From SZUA-309 sp965233675 (GTDB lineage Bacteria > Pseudomonadota > Gammaproteobacteria > Pseudomonadales > Azotimanducaceae): a stretch of DNA of 64,000 bases. The notes under the pieces are model-generated. The model did not search any database, had not been told where the DNA came from, and saw only the letters and a program-made list of their open reading frames with translations. Positions within the stretch are counted from its first letter, which is position 1; each line of letters starts with the position of its first letter. The stretch is taken from NCBI GenBank assembly GCA_965233675.1, contig OZ247498.1:2976001-3040000 (forward strand). The letters run 5' to 3'. Below are positions 40,905 to 51,745 of the stretch, piece by piece. A program made the translations under genes and the position numbers.

Positions 40905-41039
40905 TCAGGAGGCTTTCTTGCGCTGGGCTGCGTTGCCACGCACGGGGATACCCGAGCGGCTGACGCGCTTGCTCGAAGACTTTCGAATCTTGTTGTTCTG
41001 GTCCCTCGCGATGAGCTGGGACTCACTTCGATTGATCAC
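40905..41039 (-). CDS. 44-residue basic protein, unknown function
   Basis: A short gene below usual length cut-offs. The minus strand reads V(M)INRSESQLIARDQNNKIR followed by KSSSKRVSRSGIPVRGNAAQRKKAS and a TGA stop. The start is GTG, with an excellent ribosome site AGGAG six to eight bases upstream (GAGGAGATAGAAGTG). A terminator-like hairpin follows. The product is strongly basic, with no hydrophobic segment or cysteine, so it could bind ribosomes, RNA or DNA. I do not recognise a family; the resemblance to small ribosome-associated proteins is one of composition only. The clean start signal, codon continuity and hairpin make it a likely real gene. Confidence 0.7.
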   Translation of the reverse strand: MINRSESQLIARDQNNKIRKSSSKRVSRSGIPVRGNAAQRKKAS

Positions 41040-41237
41040 TTCTATCTCCTCGGCAGGGAGTACTACTTACTTTCACGGTCCCGACGCCTGGGGCGTCCGG
41101 ACCTCCTTGATCTGTCTGCTGATCGCGGTGGAACCTGATCAGACAAGCCGATCGCCCGATTACACTACAGGGCGCCAGGCTCGAATGTGCGCCAGCCAAC
41201 AGTTTAATAAACGCTTACACTTTGCCTTCCTATGGCT

Positions 41238-41920
41238 TCAAGCGCGTTCCAGAGCAACCAGCGCGGCCTGCACGTCGTGCAGGGTCCCGACAATCTGGTG
41301 GCCCAGTTGCTCGATCTCGGTGGTCGGAGCCACCAGGTCGGGAACCTGATAGACCATGCAGCCGGCGCTTACCGCCGCCCGCACCCCGTTCGCCGAATCC
41401 TCCAGCGCCCAGCAGTCGGTTGGTTCGAGTTCGAGCCGGGCCGCACCGGCCAGATAGGGATCCGGGTGCGGCTTACCGCGCTCTGTCTCACCACCGCAGA
41501 TGAGGCTGTCGAAAAACCGGATCAGTCCGGTTGCTTCGAGTTTCTGTTCTGCCGTTGCCCGTCGCGTGGAAGTCACCAGCGCCATGGGCACCTCACGCGT
41601 CGTCAGATGCGCGAGTAGCGCCTGCGCTCCGTCTTTCAGCGGAACCGGCCCTTCAGCAAGGCGCGCATGGTAATGATGACGCCAGCGCTCATCAATAGCC
41701 TGATAAGGAAAATCTTGTCCGTAGGCGGCCATCAGTCGTTCCCGGGTCTGATCGTAGGTGCTGCCGATGCATTCGAGGTACGCCACGAGGTCAGCCTCAT
41801 AGCCGTGATCCTCGCAGGCACGAACGAAAGCATCCCGGGCCAGCCGCTCCGAGTCGAGCAGCAGGCCATCCATGTCGAACAGAATGCCCGCCGGATACCC
41901 GGCAGCCGACCAGCGGTCAC

Positions 41921-41924
<4 letters not shown>
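41238..41924 (-). CDS. HAD-superfamily phosphatase (beta-phosphoglucomutase-like)
   Basis: A 228-residue HAD subfamily IA hydrolase. Motif I is DMDGLLLDSE with Asp17 as nucleophile and Asp19 as acid/base. Motif II is LVTSTRRATAE, motif III the lysine of GKPHPDPYL, and motif IV WALEDSANGVRAAVSAG. The helical cap between motifs I and II is of the C1 type, as in sugar-phosphate phosphatases and beta-phosphoglucomutase. Substrate unknown. The start overlaps the aconitase stop by 4 bases, so it is translationally coupled to acnA. Confidence 0.93.
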
Positions 41925-44629
<2,705 letters not shown>

Positions 44630-44671
44630 AATCTTTCCCTGCCTTTTCTTCTGGTTCAGAGGTCGTCTGGT

Positions 44672-45592
44672 TCAGAGCCCTTCGCCGAGCTCTCTGGTTT
44701 GAGTGTCCGCTGCATCCCTGCGCCCGGGATCATCGTCCCTTCCGAACAGATGAGCGCCGCAGCGCCAGCAATAGGTCGCTTCCCGGATATGACCCTCCAC
44801 CGCACAAACCGGACAGGTCCGGGTGTTGGCCGCCCGTTTGTGCGCTTCGGAAATTTCCAGCGTGACGATGCCGGTGGGGACAGCGATGATGCCGTAACCC
44901 ATGATCATCACAAGGGTCGCCACGGCTTGGCCGAGCGGCGTCTGCGGTGTGAGATCTCCGTAGCCCACCGTTGTCAGAGTGATCACCGCCCAGTAGATGC
45001 TGCGCGGAATACTGGTAAAGCCATTTTCCTGGCCTTCGATCAGATACATGAAGGAACCGAAGATCACCACCAGGGCGAGCACCGAGGAGATGAATACGGT
45101 GATCTTACGCCGGCTGGCGATCAGCGCCTGGGTGAGCAGTTCTGCTTCACCCACATAGCGGACCATGCGCAGCACCCGGAAGACCCGCAACACACGCAGA
45201 ATGCGGATCACCAGCAGATACTGGGTATCGGCGACCAGAACGCTCAGATAAGTGGGAATGATACCGAGCAGGTCCACCACACCATAGAAACTTCTGGCGT
45301 AGCGCCGGGTGTCCTGAATACACCAGAGGCGGGCGATGTACTCCAGGGTGAAAATGAGGGTGAAGAACCACTCGATGGCGAGCAGATAGCTGCCATAGGC
45401 GCGATGCAGGCTCGCCACGCTATCCAGCAGCACCGCCAGCACGCTCACCAGAATGCAGATGATGAGGCCCACATCGAATGCCTTGCCGGCAGGCGTGTGG
45501 GCCTCGAAGATGACGAGCCGAACCCGATCCTTGAGTGCTATGCGCGGCTCGGCGTCTGTCTCCGTGCTGTCAGATCCGGGTGTGTCGGTCAT
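44672..45592 (-). CDS. Voltage-gated potassium channel-like protein with C-terminal zinc ribbon
   Basis: A 306-residue six-helix cation channel. S1-S3 lie in residues about 38-125. S4 is a regular arginine ladder, with R130, R133, R136, R139, R142 and R145 every third residue. The pore loop carries the potassium filter TVGYGD (208-213), followed by S6 (VATLVMIMGYGIIAVPTGIVT). The C-terminal tail has a four-cysteine CPVC...CWRC zinc-ribbon-like module in place of the usual cytoplasmic domain. Bacterial KvAP-like relatives share this core. It lies 42 bases upstream of acnA on the same strand. Confidence 0.92.
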   Translation of the reverse strand: MTDTPGSDSTETDAEPRIALKDRVRLVIFEAHTPAGKAFDVGLIICILVSVLAVLLDSVASLHRAYGSYLLAIEWFFTLIFTLEYIARLWCIQDTRRYARSFYGVVDLLGIIPTYLSVLVADTQYLLVIRILRVLRVFRVLRMVRYVGEAELLTQALIASRRKITVFISSVLALVVIFGSFMYLIEGQENGFTSIPRSIYWAVITLTTVGYGDLTPQTPLGQAVATLVMIMGYGIIAVPTGIVTLEISEAHKRAANTRTCPVCAVEGHIREATYCWRCGAHLFGRDDDPGRRDAADTQTRELGEGL

Positions 45593-45676
45593 GTACCGAT
45601 TCTAGGGTGCCTCCGGGCAAGTATCGACCACCCGCAGACATCCTGTTTCCGCGGCCTGTTGCCGCCGGTGGTCGGG

Positions 45677-46063
45677 TCAGGCGGCAACCACTTCGATGCG
45701 CTGCGGCTTTTTCTCTTCCCGCTTGCCCACGGTGACTTCCAGCAATCCGTTGGCCACCCGCGCACTGATCGCCTGGGCATCCACATCTTCCGGCAACCTG
45801 AAACGCCGGGCGAACTGACCGGCACGACGCTCCAGGCGATGATTCCGCTCACCTTCAGCTCGGGCCGGCCGGCTGCGCTCGCCGCTGATGATCAGCACAC
45901 CCTCCTCTATGCACACGTCCACGTCATCCGCGGCCACTGACGGCACTTCGAGGTCGATGCGGTAGGCTTCCGGGGTTTCCCAGACGTCCGCCACCGGGGT
46001 CCAGCTTTCCGGCGCACTGCGACGGCCGTCCGCGATATAGGGGTTGAATCGAATGATGCTCAT
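45677..46063 (-). CDS. Hsp20-family small heat shock protein
   Basis: A 128-residue alpha-crystallin-type chaperone that holds unfolding proteins in soluble oligomers. The alpha-crystallin domain runs from about residue 25 to 120, with YRIDLEVPSVAADDVDV, LIISGERSR and FARRFRLPEDVDAQAISARVANGLLEVTVGK. The usual C-terminal I-X-I anchor is reduced to RIEVV. ATG 46063 follows GAGGAGA; a GTG one codon earlier is possible. A good sigma-32-like promoter lies upstream. Confidence 0.95.
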   Translation of the reverse strand: MSIIRFNPYIADGRRSAPESWTPVADVWETPEAYRIDLEVPSVAADDVDVCIEEGVLIISGERSRPARAEGERNHRLERRAGQFARRFRLPEDVDAQAISARVANGLLEVTVGKREEKKPQRIEVVAA

Positions 46064-46103
46064 CACGAGTCTCCTCGGGTAATTGTCGTTGTTACCCGAC
46101 CCT

Positions 46104-46131
46104 TGATGGGGTCGATCGAAGCCCGCGCAAG
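46104..46131 (-). promoter_or_regulatory. Candidate sigma-32 promoter of hsp20
   Basis: On the minus strand CTTGCGC (46131-46125) is followed after 13 bases by CCCCATCA (46111-46104). This fits the RpoH consensus CTTGAAA-N13-CCCCATnT well, especially in the -10 element. It starts 41 bases before the hsp20 ATG, a fitting distance. Confidence 0.65.
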
Positions 46132-46173
46132 ACCTTGAAAAAAAGTCCGGTGTCCCCAGGCGGGCCGAAAACG

Positions 46174-47043
46174 TCAGTGTCTGCGGATGAAATCGAGCAC
46201 CCGCTCGACAATCACGGGCACCAGTGCAGCCGGGATGTTGTGGCCCATGCCGGGCACCAGGAACAGCTCCGCGCCAGGGATACTGCGGGCCGTGTCCTCA
46301 CCACCCGCAGGCAGCACCAGAGGATCATCCAGGCCATGAATCACGAGTGTCGGCACCCTGATGCCCGCCAATCGCGCGACACGACTGCCATCTTCCATGG
46401 CCGCATGCATCTGGCGCGCTGTCCCTTCGGGATAGTGCGCTCGATCGTAGACGGCCTCGGACATCGACCGGCGCTCTGCCTCCGATTCCGGATAACCCGG
46501 CGAACCCCAGACCGCCCGGTTCTCCACATCCAGTTCGATGAGGTCTTTTCGGTTATCCGCCGTCATCATCAGCCGTTCCCGCACGGCTTTCGACGCCCGC
46601 GGCAGCGCCGGATTACCCGTGGACGACATCACCGAAAACAGACAGGCGACCGCCTGTGGATGCCGCACGGCCACCAGTTGCGCGATCATGCCGCCAAGTG
46701 AAATGCCGAACACGTGGAAGCGGGACTCGCCAAGCGCCCCCATCAGTGCGACCACGTCGTCGGCCATATCGGCAAGCGTGTAGTCCGCATCGAGTCGAGT
46801 GGACAGGCCCGCATCGCGGTTGTCGAAGATCACCACCTTGAGCCCGCCCGCCACCAGCGATTCGATCAGCACCGGGCTCCATTCGATGAGCTGGGTACCC
46901 AGTCCCCGGATCAGAACGATGGCCGGCGCGTCGGATTGGCTGCCCGACGCGTCGGGCTGGCCGTCCGGCGCGTGCACCTGACAGGCGAGTGCCACACCAT
47001 TCGCCGCAATCTTTCGGGTGGCCGCGTCATCGAGCATGCCCAT
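46174..47043 (-). CDS. Alpha/beta hydrolase
   Basis: A 289-residue alpha/beta-fold hydrolase. The oxyanion region is VLIRGLGTQLIEWSP, and FDNRDAGLSTRLD follows. The nucleophile elbow is FGISLGGMIAQ with the serine, the acid is likely in IHGLDDPLVL, and the histidine is in PGMGHNIP. These motifs resemble the esterase/lipase group. Residues 28-42 are a variable insert (PDGQPDASGSQSDAP) encoded by imperfect duplications. ATG 47043 begins 3 bases after the tpm stop codon starts; ATG 47037 is an alternative. It is coupled to tpm. Confidence 0.9.
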   Translation of the reverse strand: MGMLDDAATRKIAANGVALACQVHAPDGQPDASGSQSDAPAIVLIRGLGTQLIEWSPVLIESLVAGGLKVVIFDNRDAGLSTRLDADYTLADMADDVVALMGALGESRFHVFGISLGGMIAQLVAVRHPQAVACLFSVMSSTGNPALPRASKAVRERLMMTADNRKDLIELDVENRAVWGSPGYPESEAERRSMSEAVYDRAHYPEGTARQMHAAMEDGSRVARLAGIRVPTLVIHGLDDPLVLPAGGEDTARSIPGAELFLVPGMGHNIPAALVPVIVERVLDFIRRH

Positions 47044-47045
47044 GG

Positions 47046-47705
47046 TCAATGGTCCTTGATGAGGTGGTAAACCGTCTCCACGCCGCGCTTCACACCTGCC
47101 TTCAGAAAGTGTGGTGGCAGATTGTCCGTCTGCGTCCGCTCGAGCAGTTCGATACGGCAGCGCTCACCAAACAGTGAGGTCACTTCCGCCTCGGTCACCG
47201 AGTGCGGCGGGCCGGATACCAGGCTCTGGTCGTACTCCAGAGCGATCAGCAGAATGTGGGCATGCTCCGGGATCACCCGCTGCATGTGGTCGGCGTACTG
47301 TGCCCTGAGCCCGGGCGGCAAGGCGACCAGAGCGCCACGATCGTAGACCGCTCGAATACCGAGCACGTCCGGTGCAGCCAGATCGAAAAAATCCCCGCAG
47401 TAAATGGCACTGCGCCCACCCTGATATCGGGTGAGATAAAACAGCTCGGTGCGTTCCGGCACCTCGCCACCTTCCTCGAAATAGGCTTCGATCGCCTTTT
47501 CCGAGAGCTCGATACCCGTCACCGCGTGACCCAGAGACTCCAGGTAGCGCATATCCAGGCTCTTGCCGCACAGCGGTACGAACACCGACGCACCTCTGGT
47601 GATGCCGAGACCGGGCCAGTGCTTTTCAAGCATCGGATTGGTGCCCGGCAGATGCCAGCCGAGCTGATCCTGCTGCCATCGCTCCAACCAGAACTCCTGC
47701 TCCAT
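47046..47705 (-). CDS. tpm: Thiopurine S-methyltransferase family protein
   Basis: A 219-residue SAM-dependent methyltransferase. It starts EFWLERWQQDQLGWH, contains VFVPLCGKSLDMRYL (SAM site) and GIELSEKAIEAYFEE, and ends with EVTSLFG followed by the C-terminal region, all typical of bacterial TPMT. Homologues methylate thiopurines or detoxify selenite and tellurite. ATG 47705 is chosen; the open frame continues far upstream antisense to ycaQ and is not real. ycaQ starts divergently 39 bases away. Confidence 0.95.
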   Translation of the reverse strand: MEQEFWLERWQQDQLGWHLPGTNPMLEKHWPGLGITRGASVFVPLCGKSLDMRYLESLGHAVTGIELSEKAIEAYFEEGGEVPERTELFYLTRYQGGRSAIYCGDFFDLAAPDVLGIRAVYDRGALVALPPGLRAQYADHMQRVIPEHAHILLIALEYDQSLVSGPPHSVTEAEVTSLFGERCRIELLERTQTDNLPPHFLKAGVKRGVETVYHLIKDH

Positions 47706-47744
47706 ATTCTTGCTCTCGCCATCGATCCCACGGAGTATTATCGA

Positions 47745-48959
47745 ATGGCTCAACCCACGGCAACCAGGATTCCAGCAGCCAAGCTCCGGCGCATTGCGCT
47801 GGAGTCCCAGGGTTTGCTCAAACTGGAACCCTTCGGCAGAGGTCGGAATGCAACCCGACGGGCCATAGAAGCCCTCGGTTATGTGCAGATCGATACCATT
47901 TCCGTGGTCAGCCGGGCACACCACCACGTGCTGCACAGCCGGGTGCCGAATTACGATCCCGGCCACCTCAACCGGCTCCAGGCCGACGGCGCCATATTCG
48001 AGTACTGGTATCACGCCGCCGCCTATCTGCCCATGCGCGACTACCGATTTGCGCTGCCGCGAATGGAAGCCATGCGCAACCGGACCGAGCGGTGGATCCG
48101 CAGTCGGGACGATGCGCTCATGGCCGAGGTGCTCAACCGGATCGCCGCCGAAGGGCCGCTGATGGCCCGCCAGTTCGAGTCCGACGACAACGCTGAATCC
48201 GGCTGGTGGAACTGGAAGCCCGCCAAGCAGGCGCTGGAGCAGTTGTTCATGCAGGGGGATCTGATGGTCACCGGCCGGGACGGTTTCCAGAAGACCTACG
48301 ACCTTCGTGAGCGGGTCCTGCCGGATGGTACCGATACCCGCATGCCGGACGACGATGAGATGGCCGCCTACCTGCTGCGCACGATGCTCAGAGCGCATGG
48401 GTTCATTACGCCCAAGGAGGTCACCCATCTGCGTCGCGGTAAGCCGATCCGGGAGGCGTTGAAAACTCAGCTCGCGGATGCGGTTGCGGACGGTACCCTC
48501 ATCGCCATTCGCCAACCCTGCGGCGCCCTGGCCTATACGGAACCGGCCCGACTGGCATCCAGAGCGGCACCGGCCACTGCCCGGGCGGCCCTGCTCTCGC
48601 CGTTCGACAACCTGGTCATTCACCGGGATCGGGTGCAATCGGTATTCGGTTTCGACTACCAGATCGAGTGCTACGTGCCCGAGAAAGATCGCCGCTATGG
48701 CTACTACAGCCTGCCCATCGCCTACCGGGACCAGCTCATCGGTCGGGCAGACTGCAAGGCACACCGGCAGGAGGGCCGGTTCGAGATCAGGCACCTCCAT
48801 TTCGAAGACAGTGCCGACCCGCGCCGGGACGACGTCCTCCCCGCCCTGACCGACGCCTTCAAGCGCTACGCCGACTTCAACGATTGTCCTGACATCTCGC
48901 TGACCCGCACTTCTCCGCATCACCTCGGTCAGGCGCTCTCTGCAGCACTGAACGCCTGA
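47745..48959 (+). CDS. ycaQ: YcaQ-type DNA glycosylase (winged-helix family)
   Basis: A 404-residue protein of the HTH_42/DUF1006 family. E. coli YcaQ (AlkX) unhooks interstrand DNA crosslinks made by alkylating agents. The catalytic QXD motif appears as Gln48-Ile49-Asp50 in ALGYVQIDTISVV, followed by RAHHHVLHSR. Other family blocks are FEYWYHAAAYLP, FDNLVIHRDR and YGYYSLPI. ATG 47745 sits where homology begins. The gene shares a 39-base divergent promoter region with tpm, so both may be linked to xenobiotic stress. Confidence 0.94.
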   Translation: MAQPTATRIPAAKLRRIALESQGLLKLEPFGRGRNATRRAIEALGYVQIDTISVVSRAHHHVLHSRVPNYDPGHLNRLQADGAIFEYWYHAAAYLPMRDYRFALPRMEAMRNRTERWIRSRDDALMAEVLNRIAAEGPLMARQFESDDNAESGWWNWKPAKQALEQLFMQGDLMVTGRDGFQKTYDLRERVLPDGTDTRMPDDDEMAAYLLRTMLRAHGFITPKEVTHLRRGKPIREALKTQLADAVADGTLIAIRQPCGALAYTEPARLASRAAPATARAALLSPFDNLVIHRDRVQSVFGFDYQIECYVPEKDRRYGYYSLPIAYRDQLIGRADCKAHRQEGRFEIRHLHFEDSADPRRDDVLPALTDAFKRYADFNDCPDISLTRTSPHHLGQALSAALNA

Positions 48960-49099
48960 GACATCCCGGCGATCCGCTCGGTCCGCCTCAGGCAGGCGGC
49001 CGGAAGCAACGTTCAGAAACCGTTCATTCCCGATTCAGAGCCCGTTCAGCGCGCCAACCCTAATCTGAGGCCCACATTGACAAAGTCATGGAGGCACCC

Positions 49100-50101
49100 A
49101 TGCGTAGAACGAACAGATCAGGAACCACCAACCAGACCGGAAGGGAGACCAGCAGGCAGAAGACACGTCCGACCCTTCGCCTGGCCGCTGCTGCTCTGGC
49201 GGTCTCCGCCACACTGACGGGGGCGAACGCGCTGGCGGATCACAAAGGCATCAAACAGCAGGCTTACAACTACCATGGCAAAGGCGCCGTTCACCACGGC
49301 CCGGTCTCCTGGAACCAGCAGGTCCGCGTGCGGATTCCTGTCAGGGACAATGGCCCGGAAACCCTCCCCCTCGGCCGGCTGATCAGGCAGAACAGCAACG
49401 TCGATCTGACGCGGTACCGGCTGCTGGCCGTGGAAACGACAAACGGCCGCTTCTCGAACGGCTATGCATCGTTGCGTACAGGAAAGGCCACAACCCAGCG
49501 CTACTTCCTGGGTTCACGGGCAGTGACGCGGATTCCGGCACCCAGCCATGCAGACAACACCTGGCACCTGCGTCTCGGTCCGGGCACACAGGTCCAGTCC
49601 CTGACAGCGGTGCTCGCACCCATGCACCGCAGCAACTACCGGCCTGCATCGATCAACGGGCACCACCAGCAGGCAACGCACGGCGCCCCTCTGCTTGGTC
49701 TGGCCTGGCTGCTCGCCAGCGCGGACGATGACGATCGCCATCACGATCGGGATCGGGATCGGGATCGGGATTGGGATCGAAAGCAGGAAAAACGCATCAA
49801 ACAACTGCGCACGGAGCAGGCCCGTACCGAATCAAAACTGGCGGCGACAAAACGCAAGCTGGACCGTACCCGGGAACAGAATAAGCAGCTGAAAGACCAG
49901 CGTGCACGTCTGGCCGAACAGCGCGCCCACGATCGGGCTGAGTCCCGGCCGGGCAAGCAGGGTTCTGCTGATCGGAAAAACGATCGCCAGCAGGTGAGCA
50001 AAAAGTCGGAGAAAAAGTCGAGCCAGAAATCGACCAGGAGCAAAGCTCACAGCGAGCGGGAAGTGAAGCGAACCGTCCGCTACGTGGTCAGCGCCCACTG
50101 A
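49100..50101 (+). CDS. Secreted histidine/aspartate/arginine-rich coiled-coil protein, unknown function
   Basis: 333 residues. A signal peptide (LRLAAAALAVSATLTGANALA) is followed by a globular part of about 150 residues with no recognised family. A spacer then carries an acidic-basic repeat, HDRDRDRDRDWDR, encoded by near-perfect GATCGG repeats at 49745-49779. About 110 residues of highly charged coiled coil follow (KRIKQLRTEQARTESKLAATK), and a basic tail ends REVKRTVRYVVSAH. ATG 49100 has a perfect GGAGG five bases upstream, unlike ATG 49088. The globular part is rich in histidine and asparagine. Role unknown; envelope localisation is inferred. Confidence 0.75.
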   Translation: MRRTNRSGTTNQTGRETSRQKTRPTLRLAAAALAVSATLTGANALADHKGIKQQAYNYHGKGAVHHGPVSWNQQVRVRIPVRDNGPETLPLGRLIRQNSNVDLTRYRLLAVETTNGRFSNGYASLRTGKATTQRYFLGSRAVTRIPAPSHADNTWHLRLGPGTQVQSLTAVLAPMHRSNYRPASINGHHQQATHGAPLLGLAWLLASADDDDRHHDRDRDRDRDWDRKQEKRIKQLRTEQARTESKLAATKRKLDRTREQNKQLKDQRARLAEQRAHDRAESRPGKQGSADRKNDRQQVSKKSEKKSSQKSTRSKAHSEREVKRTVRYVVSAH

Positions 50102-50118
50102 TCGAAGCGACTTCGACC

Positions 50119-50145
50119 GGGACCGGCACTAGATCTGCCGGTCCC
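50119..50145. terminator. Hairpin between convergent genes
   Basis: GGGACCGGCA (50119-50128) pairs perfectly with TGCCGGTCCC (50136-50145) around a 7-base loop. It overlaps the last codons of the acyl-CoA synthetase and lies 18 bases after the stop of the convergent secreted-protein gene. A bidirectional terminator is likely, although no T-run follows. Confidence 0.55.
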
Positions 50146-51691
50146 TGCCTTCCCAGAACGGCGCCCGAACGTGGCGCCGTTGTATTTTGCCGCTTGGCAA
50201 TCTCGGCAGATCGGTCACGAAGTCCACGGATCTGGGACTCTTGAATCCGGCAAGTCGCTGTCGCCCATGGGCGATGATCGACTCGGCAAGCGCCGCCGTC
50301 GGCTCGAAGCCTTCCGCCAGCTGCACCACGGACTTCACTTCTTCCCCCCATTCTTCGTTCGGTACCCCCACCGTGCACACATCCAGGATGGCTTCATGTG
50401 ACAGGAGCGCCTCGTCTACTTCCTGCGGGTAGATATTCACACCGCCGGAAATGATGGTCTCCGCACTGCGGCCATTGAGGAAGAGAAAGCCGTCTTCATC
50501 GAAATAACCCATGTCGCCCAGGGTGAACCAGTCGCCCCGGTAGGACTCGCCCGTTTTCTCCGGCGATTTGAAGTACTCGAACCGGCCCTGTTCCGGCGCC
50601 CTGAAGTAGATGGTCCCGGTCTCGCCCTGGGGTACCTCGTTGCCATCGTCGTCGCAGATGCGGGTACCTTCCGGATTCGGCGTATTGCCCACGCTGCCTG
50701 GTTTCTTCAGCCAGGTTTCGGAATCGATGGTGAACCCGCCACCACCTTCCGTGGCCGCGTAGTACTCGTTCACGATCGGCCCGAACCATTCGATCATGGC
50801 CCGCTTCACGTGAACCGGGCAGGGAGCGGCGCCATGCACGATGTACTCCATGCTGCTGATGTCGTAGGCCGCTCTGGTTGCTTCCGGCAACTGCAGCAGC
50901 CGATGGAACATGGTGGCGACCATATGAGTGTGGGTGACGCCATGGGCCTGAATGAGCCGCAGGGTTTCTTCCGGATCCCACCGGTCCATCATGACGATGG
51001 CCGATCCGGCAGAGAGCGGCAGGGAAACGTTGAACACCAGCGGAGCCGCGTGATAGGCCGGGCCGGTGCACAGATTCACTTTACCCGGACCATGGCCGTT
51101 CGCCTGCAGCGCAGCGACCGGGGTAACGGGCTGGTTCTTCCGGTAGACGCCTTTTGGCCGACCTGTGGTGCCGGATGTGTAGAGCATGGCGGTCCCCCGG
51201 ACAGGGTCGTCGATGTCGGCGCTGTCATAGGCGGAGATGGCCGACTCGTACGCTTCGAATTCATCGATCTGTCCGCCGATGGCCAGGCGTACGGCACAGT
51301 TTCTGGCATGCGAGACCGCATCGATCCCGGTGCCGAGCTCAGCGTCATAGATCACCGCCCGGGCTTCACAGTTGTCGATCACGTAGCCCGCTTCTTCGCC
51401 GGTCAGATGAAAGTTGACCGGGGTAAAACGGATGCCGCTGCGAAGCGCCGCCGCGACGGCCTCCACGAACTCGGGCCGATTCCGGCTGACCACGGCGATG
51501 GCATCACCCGCACCGATTCCCCGGTCGCGCAGCAAGCGAACCAGCTGATTGACCCGGCCATTCAACTCAACGAAAGAACGATCGCCGAAACAGGTGGCCA
51601 GTGCCAGCGCGTCCCCCTGTTGCGCCGCGTGATAGGCCAGCGCCATCCCTTTCTCCAGTGCGGCGTCCAGCGATGTGTAGATGTCTGTCAT
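50129..51691 (-). CDS. Acyl-CoA synthetase / AMP-dependent ligase
   Basis: A 520-residue ANL-superfamily adenylating enzyme that activates a carboxylic acid as an acyl-AMP and then an acyl-CoA. The P-loop is YTSGTTGRPKG (171-181). Motif A5 is YYAATEGGGG, the hinge region is GDMGYFDEDGFLF, and the catalytic C-terminal lysine is Lys502 in PSGKIQRR. The absence of a membrane anchor suggests a cytosolic enzyme. Sequence type resembles fatty-acid or aromatic-acid CoA ligases; chain length is not readable. It lies 54 bases downstream of the outer membrane barrel gene on the same strand, at the end of the lipid export cluster. Confidence 0.92.
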   Translation of the reverse strand: MTDIYTSLDAALEKGMALAYHAAQQGDALALATCFGDRSFVELNGRVNQLVRLLRDRGIGAGDAIAVVSRNRPEFVEAVAAALRSGIRFTPVNFHLTGEEAGYVIDNCEARAVIYDAELGTGIDAVSHARNCAVRLAIGGQIDEFEAYESAISAYDSADIDDPVRGTAMLYTSGTTGRPKGVYRKNQPVTPVAALQANGHGPGKVNLCTGPAYHAAPLVFNVSLPLSAGSAIVMMDRWDPEETLRLIQAHGVTHTHMVATMFHRLLQLPEATRAAYDISSMEYIVHGAAPCPVHVKRAMIEWFGPIVNEYYAATEGGGGFTIDSETWLKKPGSVGNTPNPEGTRICDDDGNEVPQGETGTIYFRAPEQGRFEYFKSPEKTGESYRGDWFTLGDMGYFDEDGFLFLNGRSAETIISGGVNIYPQEVDEALLSHEAILDVCTVGVPNEEWGEEVKSVVQLAEGFEPTAALAESIIAHGRQRLAGFKSPRSVDFVTDLPRLPSGKIQRRHVRAPFWEGRDRQI

Positions 51692-51745
51692 GCTTCTCCC
51701 CCTGTCCCCTGATACCCCCGGGAGATCGATTTAAGCATTCGGCGA

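Noticed and set aside
46131..46164. CTTGAAA followed by GTCCCC on the plus strand as a second heat-shock promoter
   Set aside because: It would read antisense into the hydrolase gene and the -10 element is poor. The A-run on this strand is a T-run for the minus-strand hydrolase transcript, but without a convincing stem it is not a terminator either.
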